Origin: Flavisphingomonas formosensis
GTDB lineage: Bacteria > Pseudomonadota > Alphaproteobacteria > Sphingomonadales > Sphingomonadaceae
Assembly: GCF_009755815.1 (NCBI RefSeq)
Contig: NZ_WRPK01000003.1
Location: 518,209 to 582,208 of the forward strand
Length of the DNA: 64,000 nucleotides
Reading direction: 5' to 3'
Within the stretch, counting starts at the first letter, position 1; each line of letters begins with the position of its first letter. Both the position numbers and the translations under genes were made by a program. The notes beneath the pieces are model-generated. The model saw only the letters and a list, made by a program, of their open reading frames with translations. It did not search any database and had not been told where the DNA came from. Shown piece after piece: positions 19,101 to 29,037 of the stretch.

Positions 19101-19502
19101 GGCATGAATGACGTCATCGCCCGCTCCGCCAGCCAGCAGCGTGGTCGCCGTGCTGCCGGTCAATACGTCGTTATAAGCTGATCCGGTGAGGTTCTCGATT
19201 GAAACCAGCGTGTCGATGCCCGCACCGCCCGTATCCTGGGCGCCAGTGATAGCGAGGCTGACTGTGATACCGGATGTCGCGGACGCGTAACTCGCGGTAT
19301 CGGTGCCCGCACCCCCGTCGATAATGTCGTTTCCGGCGCTGCCGTCCAGCGTATCGTTGCCGGCTCCGCCATATAATATGTCGGCGTAGACGCTGGTAAT
19401 GATGCTATCGTCGCCCCCGAGGCCATAGACCGTTACACCCGAAGGGTCTACGTCGCTCGCGATCATGATATCGCTGCCGTTCGAACCGTAGACCGTCACC
19501 AT
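16107..19502 (-). CDS. RTX repeat calcium-binding exoprotein
   Basis: This 1131-residue protein is built almost entirely from glycine/aspartate-rich RTX nonapeptides (GGAGNDTLDG, GGDGNDLIDG and similar), which bind calcium as parallel beta-rolls. These are interleaved with a roughly 100-130-residue unit repeated many times, of the form DTASYASATSGITVSLA, then QDTGGAGIDTLVSIENLTG, then SAYNDVLTG. The last 100 residues resemble the M10 peptidase/serralysin C-terminal domain (DRITDFAKGDILDVSAID), which carries type I secretion signals. No N-terminal signal peptide or catalytic domain is present. No type I ABC transporter, HlyD or TolC gene is adjacent, so an exporter elsewhere is required. It lies in the accessory-looking interval next to tRNA-Val. 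Confidence 0.93.
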   Translation of the reverse strand: MVTVYGSNGSDIMIASDVDPSGVTVYGLGGDDSIITSVYADILYGGAGNDTLDGSAGNDIIDGGAGTDTASYASATSGITVSLAITGAQDTGGAGIDTLVSIENLTGSAYNDVLTGSTATTLLAGGAGDDVIHAGPYVIGGSDIVMGGAGADVMYGNGGDTLSYQDSDMGVTINFLTGTVGGGATGDVFSGFRNLIGSEHDDVLTADYAGDTIDGGGGNDTLYGGNSNDILIGGAGNDYIDGKIGTDTVSYANATTGVVVNLSITTAQDTLGAGVDQIVNIDYLVGSAYSDELTGNDDANFLFGGNGDDRLAGGLGVNVLYGGDGNDTVTYFDAGGPIIASLSTGGAWGTGGGSGAGDRDTYMSIENITGSTYDDQLTGDVGNNVLVGDNGDDTLNGGLGDDVLYGGGGVDTASFAGLSSGVTALLTVGPTIGTAFGNGGTDFLMSIENLTGTSYDDTLVGNVGDNVLSGGAGNDQLDGGAGNDRLDGGAGTDIASYATAISGVTVNLALIAAQDTIGAGMDTLVSIDNLIGSAYDDVLTGNAGKNVIFGGDGNDLIDGGSGTGADTLYGGNGIDTLNYASATNKVIVSLAVTTSQATSGAGNDIIAGFENLIGSSFNDTLSGDANANIIYGGAGNDLIKGGGGPDTLYGGSGDDTLNIVSSDGAAVDGGIGNDLVSFAGLASGVSVTVEAGTGIVHATGGAGNVTMTSIEGLIGTDFADYLSGDDGNNSLYGGAGNDVIDGRGGNDMIDGGAGMDTVYYNHALSGVTVNIGLTFSQNTGGAGIDIIQNVESLYGSDYSDVLTGNQFANTLIGSLGDDTLNGGLGNDFLYGGDGIDTASYSDASGAVRVSLAITTAQSTIAAGTDTLAGIENLTGGAYDDQLTGDAGNNALTGNAGNDTLVGGLGDDHLIGGAGIDTASYASAVSAITVGLALTTAQDTHGAGIDTLSSIENVIGSAYDDVITGSAQANVLYGGAGNDIIDAGSSNDTVDGGSGNDILKGAGGDDILTGGAGTDTLTGGAGADTLTGGTQNDTFSYLAVGDSTLAASDRITDFAKGDILDVSAIDANTKVAGDQAFHLVGAFSHTAAEFTLSYDAGTNTTTALFDTNGDATADMQILFTGNVTTLTGTWLL

Positions 19503-19595
19503 TGAAATGCCCCCCGTGAATCAATTGTCTCGGGAAGTTTCCTATGGTGACCAATGCTCTCGGTGAAATGGTTTTACGGTCAAAATTGCGTGAGT

Positions 19596-19802
19596 TTAAA
19601 AAATCAGGGCTTGACGGATCACGTCGCCGCCGGCGCCTGTCGCCACAGGCTGAAAGGGCAGGAATCGCACCGCCTCCTGGCCGAGCCACTCGTTCACCTC
19701 GAGCAGGCGCCGCCGCAGCGGCTCGATCTCGTTTGCATAGAAGACGTCCGCCGCCTTCGCGACATCGCCGAACCCGGCGCTGTTCGTCGGCACGGTCCAG
19801 TT
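19596..19802 (-). pseudogene. Remnant of a P2-type phage portal protein (C-terminus)
   Basis: The minus-strand frame ending at 19596 reads NSAGFGDVAKAADVFYANEI, then EPLRRRLLEVNEWLGQEAVR and FLPF. From memory this matches the C-terminal end of PBSX/P2 gpQ-type portal proteins, where a GFGDV segment precedes EPL...NEWLG and a V/I-R/S-F block. Only about 68 residues are recognisable and no ATG or SD precedes them. The preceding coding is lost or shifted into another frame (RFWHPIENAIDDFLDAQ is in a different frame). It is therefore a relic. It sits 136 bp from the 3' end of tRNA-Val. Confidence 0.5.
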
Positions 19803-19868
19803 GGGCATCCAGGAAGTCATCGATCGCATTCTCGATCGGGTGCCAGAAGCGGCAGTGCACCGGAGCTG

Positions 19869-19925
19869 CGAAAATCCGGGGCCTTTCGCGAGCTGCTTAA
19901 ATTCTCTGAAAGGCCCCGATTTTCG
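19869..19925. repeat. Long inverted repeat next to the 3' end of tRNA-Val
   Basis: CGAAAATCCGGGGCCTTTC at 19869-19887 pairs with GAAAGGCCCCGATTTTCG at 19908-19925, with one bulged base and a 20-nt loop. Directly after it the plus strand reads GGCTTTTTT, so a plus-strand Rho-independent terminator (GCCCCGATTTTCGGGCTTTTTT) is nested inside. On the minus strand it can fold as a hairpin after tRNA-Val. It may be a bidirectional terminator or a phage-end relic. Confidence 0.55.
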
Positions 19926-19937
19926 GGCTTTTTTGCC

Positions 19938-20012
19938 TGGTGGGCGCGGCTGGGATTGAACCAGCGACCCCTGCGGTGTGAACACAGTGCTCTACCACTG
20001 AGCTACGCGCCC
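19938..20012 (-). tRNA. tRNA-Val (CAC)
   Basis: The minus strand gives a complete 75-nt tRNA. The acceptor is GGGCGCG/CGCGCCC with discriminator A and encoded CCA. The anticodon stem-loop is CTGTG-TTCACAC-CGCAG, anticodon CAC. The T-loop is GGTTCAATCC. Its 3' end faces the phage portal relic and RTX gene, a usual place for integration. Confidence 0.96.
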
Positions 20013-20135
20013 ACTCTGGCATCGGGATCCAGGTCGAACCTGTCTCCAAACGAAAAAGGCGGCACTGGAGCGACCGCCTTGCAGCCGCGATTAGGGCGTC
20101 GCGGCGGCTTTGTCCAGCCCGAAGCGGAAGAAAAG

Positions 20136-20167
20136 ATATGGTCGGCGCGACCCCACGCCGACCATAT
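20136..20167 (-). terminator. Rho-independent terminator of the HU gene
   Basis: ATATGGTCGGCG (20136-20147) and CGCCGACCATAT (20156-20167) form a perfect 12-bp stem with an 8-nt loop just after the HU stop. On the minus strand it is followed by CTTTTCTTCC. The plus-strand side has a run of five T, so it could also stop transcription from the other direction. Confidence 0.85.
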
Positions 20168-20175
20168 TTTTTCGA

Positions 20176-20448
20176 TTAGTTGACGGCGTCCTTCAGCCCC
20201 TTGCCCGCCTTGAACTTGGGCTGCGAGGATGCCTTGATCTTCATCGGCTCGCCGGTCCGCGGGTTACGACCCGTGGACGCCTTGCGCTTGCTGACCGAGA
20301 ATGTTCCGAAACCGACCAAGCGAACTTCATCGCCCTTTTTGAGAGCGGCGGAGATGACATCAAAGACGCCTTCGACGGCTTTTCCAGCGTCACCTTTGCT
20401 AAGCCCCGTCGCTTCGGCGACCGAACCGATAAGCTCTTGTTTGTTCAT
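20176..20448 (-). CDS. hup: DNA-binding protein HU
   Basis: This 90-residue nucleoid protein begins MNKQELIGSVAEATGLSKGD and has the DNA-contacting arm signature FGTFSVSKRKASTGRNPRTG with the intercalating proline following (RNP). It forms dimers that bend DNA. It lies just downstream of lon in the same orientation, the common tig-clp-lon-hup order. A terminator-like hairpin after lon suggests it also has its own promoter. Confidence 0.97.
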   Translation of the reverse strand: MNKQELIGSVAEATGLSKGDAGKAVEGVFDVISAALKKGDEVRLVGFGTFSVSKRKASTGRNPRTGEPMKIKASSQPKFKAGKGLKDAVN

Positions 20449-20530
20449 GCCTCAGGAACCCCCATTCGTTTGTTTCTCGGATTCGCGGCAGCTGCCGGGA
20501 GGGCGAGTAAAACCAGCGCTGAGGCGGGAG

Positions 20531-20577
20531 TCAAAAAGAAAGCGCCATTTTCGCGACGAGCCGCAGAAAATGACGCT
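20531..20577 (-). terminator. Rho-independent terminator after lon
   Basis: On the minus strand AGCGTCATTTT pairs with AAAATGGCGCT (plus-strand arms 20541-20551 and 20567-20577, one G-T mismatch) around a 15-nt loop, followed by TTTCTTTTTGA. It lies 20 bases beyond the lon stop and separates lon from hup. Confidence 0.75.
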
Positions 20578-20596
20578 CTCCGGTAAAATTTAACCA

Positions 20597-23002
<2,406 letters not shown>

Positions 23003-23040
23003 GTCAACTCCAGACGGGCACCGCCAAAGGGTGTGCCCGA

Positions 23041-23071
23041 CCTATATGGGCGCTGCCCGGCGCATCATCAA
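23041..23071 (-). promoter_or_regulatory. Candidate RpoH-type promoter for lon
   Basis: On the minus strand TTGATG (23071-23066) is separated by 15 bases from CCCATATAGG (23050-23041), resembling alphaproteobacterial RpoH promoters (CTTGAA and a CCCATAT-like -10). Its -10 element ends about 38 bases before the lon ATG. An inverted repeat GGGCAC...GTGCCC lies between them. The -35 match is partial. Confidence 0.35.
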
Positions 23072-23075
23072 TCCG

Positions 23076-23672
23076 TCATGATACGCTCGCGCCATGCTCC
23101 AAAGAATAGCTCCAAACGCGTGCCGGCGGAAAATTCGCCCAGACGGTCGGTGAAACCTCGGCCGCGGTCCCCGGCAGCAGCGGCAGGGGGACGGGCGAGG
23201 ACAGCATATAGGTGAGCTGCACAAAACGGGCGCCGGGCCGGCCGAGGCGGGCCAGGCAATCGAGCACGAACTTGGCGCGGGGCCCAGCAGGCACCTGGAC
23301 CAGCGGCAGCCCGGACACGATCGATGCCGCACCCCTGAGATCCGGAATGTCGACCACGCCATAAGCGTTGCCGCCAATTACCCGCGCACGCGGATAGCGG
23401 CGGCGCAGCAGATCGGCGAAGCCTTCGTCGCTTTCCAGAAGCACCAGGCGCTCGGGTGAAACTCCGGCTTCGACCAGTGCCTCGGTCAACGCGCCGGTGC
23501 CGACGCCCAACTCGATCACGAGGCCATCCCGGCCCGGACGCGCAGCGGCGGCGACGGCGCGGGCAAGCGCAGGACTGCTCGGTCCATAAGCCGCGACCCG
23601 CAGCGGCGCCTTCAGCCATGTACGGAAAAACTGCCAGGCGTCCGCGCGCCGGGTATCGGAAAGAACAGCCAT
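23076..23672 (-). CDS. SAM-dependent methyltransferase, phospholipid N-methyltransferase-like
   Basis: This 198-residue protein has SAM motif I LVIELGVGTGALTEAL and an acidic ribose-binding LVLLESDEGFADLL. The N-terminal FFRTWLKAPLRVAAYGPSSP and the C-terminal FVQLTYMLSSPVPLPLL resemble the phosphatidylethanolamine N-methyltransferase (PmtA)/rRNA adenine methylase-like group found in alphaproteobacteria. The substrate is inferred only. GGAG 7 bases upstream selects the ATG at 23670-23672 (MAVLSDTRR) over the longer frame to 23720. The gene is inserted between clpX and lon. Confidence 0.8.
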   Translation of the reverse strand: MAVLSDTRRADAWQFFRTWLKAPLRVAAYGPSSPALARAVAAAARPGRDGLVIELGVGTGALTEALVEAGVSPERLVLLESDEGFADLLRRRYPRARVIGGNAYGVVDIPDLRGAASIVSGLPLVQVPAGPRAKFVLDCLARLGRPGARFVQLTYMLSSPVPLPLLPGTAAEVSPTVWANFPPARVWSYSLEHGASVS

Positions 23673-23770
23673 GCCAACTCCATGGATCGCCCCAATGCAG
23701 GGGCGATCATAAGACGGCAATTGGCTTCAGATGTGTGACAAAGCCGGGCGTAGTGCGGCGGACGGCCCGA

Positions 23771-25036
23771 TCAGGCCGCCCCGCCCGCCTTTTCCTTCTT
23801 CGCGTAGACGCGAACCGGTTCCTTGCGGCCCTCGACCACGTCCTTGTCGATCATGATCTCGTCGATATCGTCCATGCCGGGCAGGTCGAACATCGTATCG
23901 AGCAGAATCGCCTCCAATATGGAGCGCAGGCCGCGGGCGCCGGTCTTGCGGTCAATCGCCTTGCGGGCGACCGCGACCAGGGCCTCGTCGGTGAAGCTGA
24001 GCTTCACGCCCTCCATGTCGAACAGCTTCTGATACTGCTTGACCAGCGCGTTCTTCGGCTCGGCCAGGATCTTGACCAGTGCCGCCTCGTCGAGATCCTC
24101 GAGCGTGGCGATGACCGGCAGACGGCCGACGAATTCAGGGATCAGACCGAAGCGGAGCAGATCCTCCGGCTCGCACTGGCGCAGCACCTCGCCGGTGCGG
24201 CGCTCTTCCGGCGCGGCGACATAGGCGCCGAATCCGATCGACTTACCCTGCAGGCGATCGCCGATGATCTTCTCGAGGCCAGAGAATGCACCGCCGCAGA
24301 TGAAGAGAATGTTGGTCGTATCGACCTGCAGGAACTCCTGCTGCGGATGCTTGCGGCCGCCCTGCGGCGGAACGCTGGCGGTCGTGCCTTCCATCAGCTT
24401 CAGCAGCGCCTGCTGCACGCCCTCGCCCGACACGTCGCGCGTGATCGAAGGATTGTCCGCCTTGCGGCTGATCTTGTCGATCTCGTCGATGTAGACGATG
24501 CCGCGCTGCGCACGCTCGACATTATAGTCGCTCGCCTGAAGCAGCTTCAGGATGATGTTCTCCACATCCTCGCCGACATAGCCCGCCTCGGTGAGCGTCG
24601 TCGCGTCCGCCATGGTGAACGGAACGTCCAGGATGCGCGCCAGCGTCTGGGCCAGCAGCGTCTTGCCGCAGCCGGTGGGCCCGACCAGCAGGATGTTCGA
24701 TTTGGCGAGTTCGACATCGGCGCCCTTCGCGCCATGGTTGAGCCGCTTATAGTGATTGTGGACCGCGACGGAGAGCACGCGCTTCGCCTGGCTCTGGCCG
24801 ATCACATAATCGTCCAAGACCTTGCAGATCTCCTTCGGGGAAGGAACGCCGCCATCCTTCTTGCTGGACAGCGCGCCCTTCGTCTCCTCGCGGATGATGT
24901 CGTTGCAGAGCTCGACGCACTCGTCGCAGATGAACACGGTGGGTCCGGCGATGAGCTTGCGCACTTCGTGCTGCGACTTACCGCAGAACGAACAGTAAAG
25001 TGTGCTCTTGGAATCGCCGCCGCTCAGCTTCGTCAT
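23771..25036 (-). CDS. clpX: ATP-dependent Clp protease ATP-binding subunit ClpX
   Basis: This 421-residue AAA+ unfoldase feeds substrates into ClpP. The N-terminal C4 zinc-binding domain is visible ([23 protein letters not shown]). Walker A is [12 protein letters not shown], Walker B is [10 protein letters not shown] and the Sensor-2 Arg is in [11 protein letters not shown]. The ClpP-docking IGF loop reads SIGFGAYV. It follows clpP on the same strand with a 111-bp gap. Confidence 0.98.
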   Translation of the reverse strand: MTKLSGGDSKSTLYCSFCGKSQHEVRKLIAGPTVFICDECVELCNDIIREETKGALSSKKDGGVPSPKEICKVLDDYVIGQSQAKRVLSVAVHNHYKRLNHGAKGADVELAKSNILLVGPTGCGKTLLAQTLARILDVPFTMADATTLTEAGYVGEDVENIILKLLQASDYNVERAQRGIVYIDEIDKISRKADNPSITRDVSGEGVQQALLKLMEGTTASVPPQGGRKHPQQEFLQVDTTNILFICGGAFSGLEKIIGDRLQGKSIGFGAYVAAPEERRTGEVLRQCEPEDLLRFGLIPEFVGRLPVIATLEDLDEAALVKILAEPKNALVKQYQKLFDMEGVKLSFTDEALVAVARKAIDRKTGARGLRSILEAILLDTMFDLPGMDDIDEIMIDKDVVEGRKEPVRVYAKKEKAGGAA

Positions 25037-25147
25037 CTCATTTCCTTATCGGCCGGTACTCTGGCCGCTTCTCTAGTGTCGGTCATCCTAGCCCCCGTTT
25101 CTCCCGCCCGGCAATCACCAAAATGTCACGGACGGGAGAATAAAGGC

Positions 25148-25822
25148 TTAAGCTGCCGCCTTCTCCTCGGTCGGGATCGGGCGCTTGTCGAACACTTCGT
25201 CGATGAGTCCGAACGCCTTGGCTTCATCCGCCTCGAGGAATTTGTCGCGATCCATCGCCCGCTCGATCTCCTCGATCGGCTGGCCGGTGTACTTCGCATA
25301 GAGCGAGTTCAGGCGGTGCCGCATGCGCAGGATCTCGCGCGCCTGGATCTCGATGTCCGCCGCCATGCCCTGGGCGCCGCCAGACGGCTGGTGGATCATG
25401 ATCCGCGAGTTGGTGAGCGCCACGCGCATTCCAGGCTCGCCGGCGGCGAGCAGGAAGCTGCCCATCGAGGCGGCCTGACCGATACAGACCGTGCCGACGC
25501 GCGGACGGATATACTGCATCGTGTCGTGGATCGCGAGACCCGCCGTGACGACACCGCCAGGCGAGTTGATGTACATGAAAATGTCCTTCTTCGGATTCTC
25601 CGATTCGAGGAACAGCAGCTGAGCCGTGATCAGCGACGCCATATGGTCTTCGACCGGGCCGACTACGAAGATGATTCGTTCCCGCAGCAAGCGCGAATAG
25701 ATGTCGAAGCTCCGCTCGCCGCGATTCGACTGCTCGATGACGATCGGCACCAGCCCGCCGGTCATGGGATCGATCTGATAGCCCGGAGGTGCGAACTGGC
25801 CGGTTTCGAACGGATTGTGCAT
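25148..25822 (-). CDS. clpP: ATP-dependent Clp protease proteolytic subunit ClpP
   Basis: This is a 224-residue serine protease subunit forming tetradecamers. The catalytic Ser is S119 in [11 protein letters not shown] and the His is H144 in [11 protein letters not shown]; the Asp lies near residue 190. The start at 25820-25822 ([10 protein letters not shown]) gives normal length; the frame is open to 25996 but that part is in the neighbouring gene's antisense. A heat-shock-like promoter lies upstream at 25863-25892. Confidence 0.97.
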   Translation of the reverse strand: MHNPFETGQFAPPGYQIDPMTGGLVPIVIEQSNRGERSFDIYSRLLRERIIFVVGPVEDHMASLITAQLLFLESENPKKDIFMYINSPGGVVTAGLAIHDTMQYIRPRVGTVCIGQAASMGSFLLAAGEPGMRVALTNSRIMIHQPSGGAQGMAADIEIQAREILRMRHRLNSLYAKYTGQPIEEIERAMDRDKFLEADEAKAFGLIDEVFDKRPIPTEEKAAA

Positions 25823-25862
25823 CGGAAGCTCTCTGGTCCTTATTGCCCTGATGTGCATCGCC

Positions 25863-25892
25863 AACATCGGCGCATCGCGCCCGCTATTCAAG
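25863..25892 (-). promoter_or_regulatory. Candidate RpoH-type promoter for clpP
   Basis: On the minus strand CTTGAA (25892-25887) is followed after 16 bases by CCGATGTT (25870-25863), close to the alphaproteobacterial RpoH consensus. It lies in the 77-bp gap between the glycosyltransferase stop and the clpP start, about 40 bases before the ATG. It would let clpP be expressed apart from the upstream genes. Confidence 0.45.
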
Positions 25893-25899
25893 GGGGCGA

Positions 25900-26844
25900 T
25901 CAGCGGGCGGGATTGCCCGGCGCAGGCAAGCCGAGATAAGCCAGCCGGCGAACCTCGCGGCGGCCGCGCACCACCGTGTCCAGAATCAGTCCGCAAAAGC
26001 CGTTGAGGAAGGCCAGGATCATGAGACCGGTGGACAGCAGCGCGGTCGGCAGGCGCGGAACGAGGCCGGTCTTTGCATAAGTCACGACCAGCGGCACCGC
26101 GAGCAGGATCGACACCAGGCCGAGAAGCGCGCCGATCGCACCGAAGAAGAGCACCGGCCGCTCCAGCCGGAACAGCGTGGCGATCGTCGAAAGGATGCGG
26201 AAACCGTCGCTATAGGTGGACAGCTTCGATGCGGAGCCCTCGGGCCGCGCCCCATAGGCGGTCACCACCTCGGCGACCGGCATGCGCAGCTCAAGCGCGT
26301 GCACGCTGATCTCGGTCTCTATCTCAAAACCGGCGGACAGCACGGGAAAGCTCTTCACGAAGCGGCGCGAGAAGACGCGGTAGCCCGACAATATGTCGGA
26401 AAAACTGCGCCCGAACAGGCGCGCGAGAATGCCCGTCAGCACCCGATTTCCGAGGCGATGGCCCCGGCGGTAGGCAGCATCCACCTCGGACTGGCGGGCA
26501 CCGACGACCATATCGAGGCTCTCCGCGAGCAGCAGACGAATCATCTCGGGCGCTGCCGACGCGTCATAGGTCGCGTCGCCATCCGCCAGGACGTAGATGT
26601 CCGCATCGACGTCGGCGAACATGCGGCGGACGACATGGCCCTTGCCCTGCATCCGTTCGGTCCGCACGATTGCGCCGGCCGCGCGAGCGCGATCGACGGT
26701 GTCGTCGCGGCTATTATTGTCGAAGACGTAGACCGCGGCATCAGGCAAGGCCGCGCGAAAGGCGGCGACCGTCCCCGCTATCGCAGCCCCCTCGTTATAG
26801 CAGGGGAGCAACACCGCGATCCGCGGCGCCGGCACCTCAGCCAT
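25900..26844 (-). CDS. GT2-family glycosyltransferase, DPM1/DPG-synthase-like with two membrane helices
   Basis: This is a 314-residue enzyme. The nucleotide-sugar domain has [35 protein letters not shown] and the metal site [16 protein letters not shown]. The acceptor region contains [19 protein letters not shown], typical of polyprenyl-phosphate glycosyltransferases. Two C-terminal helices ([20 protein letters not shown] and [20 protein letters not shown]) anchor it. It probably makes a lipid-linked sugar for envelope glycans. It lies between tig and clpP on the same strand, an unusual place for such a gene. Confidence 0.88.
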   Translation of the reverse strand: MAEVPAPRIAVLLPCYNEGAAIAGTVAAFRAALPDAAVYVFDNNSRDDTVDRARAAGAIVRTERMQGKGHVVRRMFADVDADIYVLADGDATYDASAAPEMIRLLLAESLDMVVGARQSEVDAAYRRGHRLGNRVLTGILARLFGRSFSDILSGYRVFSRRFVKSFPVLSAGFEIETEISVHALELRMPVAEVVTAYGARPEGSASKLSTYSDGFRILSTIATLFRLERPVLFFGAIGALLGLVSILLAVPLVVTYAKTGLVPRLPTALLSTGLMILAFLNGFCGLILDTVVRGRREVRRLAYLGLPAPGNPAR

Positions 26845-26906
26845 CGGTCCCCTCTCCGTTCACGATATCGCGTTCCGCATTAGCCGAAGAGCGGGAGACG
26901 GCAACA

Positions 26907-26932
26907 CTCCCCTCCCGCGCCCGGGAGGGGAG
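26907..26932 (-). terminator. GC-rich hairpin after trigger factor
   Basis: CTCCCCTCCCG (26907-26917) and CGGGAGGGGAG (26922-26932) form a perfect 11-bp stem with a 4-nt loop, 10 bases after the tig stop. There is no T-run on the minus strand (TGTTGCC follows), so it may act as an mRNA-stabilising or attenuating hairpin rather than a full terminator. Confidence 0.5.
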
Positions 26933-26942
26933 CGATGGAAGA

Positions 26943-28583
26943 TCAGCCCTCGGCCTCTTCCGCCTTCTTCTTGGCGGAAGCCTTTTTGGCGGCGGGCTTC
27001 TTCACCTCGGTTTCCGCGTCGGCATCGCCCTCGGCCTCCTCGGCCTTGGCCTTCTTGGCGGAAGCCTTCTTAGCCGGCTTCGCCTCGTCATCCTGCGCGG
27101 CCTCAGCCGGCTCGGCCTTCGCCTTAGCGGCCTTCTTCGGCTTCGGCGCGGCTTCGTGGGCATGATCATGATCGTGATCGCAATCCGGGCCATGGACATG
27201 GCCGTGATCATGATCATGGTCGTGGTGATGATGGTGGCCGGAGCCGATGCCATCATCCTCGGCCTCGATCGCGGCCTCGAGCTCCTCGCGGCTCACCGCG
27301 CGATCGCTGATCTCGGCCTTCTCGAACAGGAAATCGACGACCTTGTCCTCGTAGAGCGGCGCGCGCAGCTGGGCGGCCGCCATCGGATCCTGCTGGACAT
27401 ATTGGATGAACCGCTCGCGGTCCTTCGGATTGTACTGCTGCGCGGCCTGCAGCACGAGACGCTGCATTTCCTGCGGGGTCACCTCGACCCCGTTCTGCTG
27501 ACCGATCTCGGAGAGGAGAAGGCCCAGGCGCACCCGGCGCTCGGCGATCTTCTGATAATCCTCGCGGTCCTTCTCCATCTCGGCCAGCGCCGCGGCGGGA
27601 TCCGCCTCGTGCGACGCCTCATGCTCGAGCTGGCGCCAGATCTGCGCGAACTCGGCCTCGACCATCGAGGGGGGGACCTCGAAATCATGGGCGGCGGCAA
27701 GCTGATCGAGCAGCTTGCGCTTCATATAGGTACGGGTGAGGCCGTTCAGCTCCTGCTCGACCTGACCCTTGAGCAGGGTGCGGAGCTGTTCGATGCCCTC
27801 CAGGCCGAGCGTCTTGGCGAACTCGTCGTCGGCCACTGCTTCCTTGGGAGTACGGATCTGGGTGACGGTCACGTCGAAGGTGGCCGGCTTACCCTTCAGA
27901 TAGTCGACGTTGTAATCCTCGGGGAAGGTGACGTTCAGCGTGCGCGATTCGCCCACCTTCACGCCTTCGAGCTGATCCTCGAAGCCGGGGATGAGACGGC
28001 CCGAGCCCAGCTCGACCGACATGCCCGTGCCGGTGCCGCCGTCGAATTCCTCGCCGTCGACCTTGCCGACGAAATCCATGATCACGAGATCGCCCTCGAC
28101 GGCCGGATGGCCTTCCAGCGCGTCCTCGAAGCTCTTCTGCTGCGAAACGAAGCGATTGACGGCGGTGTCGACCTCGGCGTCGACGGATTCGACGGTCAGC
28201 CGCTCGAGCTTCAGCCCATCGATCGAAGGCGCCGGAACTTCCGGCAGAACCTCGAGGCTGACCTTCACCTCGGCGTCCTTGCCGGCCTCATAGCCCTCGT
28301 CGAGCTCGACCGCGGGCTGCATCGCGGGACGCAGCTTGTTATCCGAGATCAGCGTCTGGACGCCATCCTGCACGGCGGAATTCAGGGCGTCCTGGGCCAG
28401 GGCCTCGCCATGCATCTTGCGGATGAGGTTGGCCGGAACCTTGCCGGGGCGGAAACCGGGCATGCGCACCTGCGGCGCGACGCGCTTCACCTCGCTCTCC
28501 ACGCGCGCGTCGATATCCTTCGCGCTGATCGTGAGCGTGTAGGCGCGCTTCAGCCCCTCGTTCAAAGTCTCGACAGTCTGCAT
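26943..28583 (-). CDS. tig: Trigger factor with extended His-rich and Ala/Lys-rich tail
   Basis: This ribosome-associated chaperone and peptidyl-prolyl isomerase is 546 residues long, about 100 more than E. coli Tig. The ribosome-binding signature is MPGFRPGKVPANLIRK, followed by an FKBP-type domain around residues 155-250 (GDLVIMDFVGKVDGEEFDGG) and the helical C-terminal chaperone arms to about residue 445. The extra tail starts with 14 histidines among residues 447-476 (HHHHHDHDHDHGHVHG and similar, plus one Cys) and ends in Ala/Lys repeats (AKKASAKKKAEEAEG). Metal binding by the His stretch is likely. It is the first gene of the leftward quality-control block, next to tRNA-Leu. Confidence 0.97.
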   Translation of the reverse strand: MQTVETLNEGLKRAYTLTISAKDIDARVESEVKRVAPQVRMPGFRPGKVPANLIRKMHGEALAQDALNSAVQDGVQTLISDNKLRPAMQPAVELDEGYEAGKDAEVKVSLEVLPEVPAPSIDGLKLERLTVESVDAEVDTAVNRFVSQQKSFEDALEGHPAVEGDLVIMDFVGKVDGEEFDGGTGTGMSVELGSGRLIPGFEDQLEGVKVGESRTLNVTFPEDYNVDYLKGKPATFDVTVTQIRTPKEAVADDEFAKTLGLEGIEQLRTLLKGQVEQELNGLTRTYMKRKLLDQLAAAHDFEVPPSMVEAEFAQIWRQLEHEASHEADPAAALAEMEKDREDYQKIAERRVRLGLLLSEIGQQNGVEVTPQEMQRLVLQAAQQYNPKDRERFIQYVQQDPMAAAQLRAPLYEDKVVDFLFEKAEISDRAVSREELEAAIEAEDDGIGSGHHHHHDHDHDHGHVHGPDCDHDHDHAHEAAPKPKKAAKAKAEPAEAAQDDEAKPAKKASAKKAKAEEAEGDADAETEVKKPAAKKASAKKKAEEAEG

Positions 28584-28644
28584 CTCTCAAAGAGCCTTCA
28601 TTCTGGAATTCTGTCAGTCCGGCCCCGTTCGAAGCAAACGAAGC

Positions 28645-28729
28645 TGGTGCGGGCGAAGGGAGTCGAACCCCCACATCTTTCGATACTGGAACCTAAATCC
28701 AGCGCGTCTACCAGTTCCGCCACGCCCGC
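28645..28729 (-). tRNA. tRNA-Leu (TAG)
   Basis: The minus strand gives GCGGGCG/CGCCCGC acceptor pairing with discriminator A and encoded CCA. The anticodon stem-loop is CTGGA-TTTAGGT-TCCAG (anticodon TAG). A class II long variable arm (TATCGAAAGATG) follows, as expected for Leu. It lies upstream of tig on the same strand. Confidence 0.97.
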
Positions 28730-28848
28730 CGGGCCAACGATCGGCGGCGCTCTATAGCAGGCGCGTGCGTCAGAGCAAGGCGGACGACGCAAGGAAAGGA
28801 GCGCGGGGCTCGCCGATGCGTTGTCCGCTGTCAGCAAGGAGACACCGA

Positions 28849-28992
28849 ATGACCGCCAGCACACCGCCCGATCCGCACCCCGATTCGCCCCCCGAAGGCC
28901 CTGCAGATGCGCCCGAGCAGCCGGTCCATCCCGATCGTCCCGAGCGCGAGACGATCGAGGATGTGCCACCCGAGCCCGGAGTCGCAGACTGA
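28849..28992 (+). CDS. Proline-rich small protein, 47 residues
   Basis: This short acidic, proline-rich protein (MTASTPPDPHPDSPPEGPAD, then APEQPVHPDRPERETIEDV) is probably disordered. A strong AAGGAGA sits 7 bases before the ATG, which supports translation. Its function is unknown. The aldose epimerase gene starts 45 bp downstream on the same strand, so they may share a transcript. Confidence 0.65.
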   Translation: MTASTPPDPHPDSPPEGPADAPEQPVHPDRPERETIEDVPPEPGVAD

Positions 28993-29037
28993 CGGCAGCG
29001 ACTTGCGCGGGAAAGCGGCAGGCCGCAAAGCGGCGGC

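Noticed and set aside
16400..19500. Possible CRISPR-like repetition
   Set aside because: The regular repeats are in-frame RTX nonapeptide codons, not direct repeats separated by unique spacers.
19503..19937. Complete prophage or integrase
   Set aside because: Only a portal-like fragment is seen; no integrase, terminase or tail genes occur in the window.
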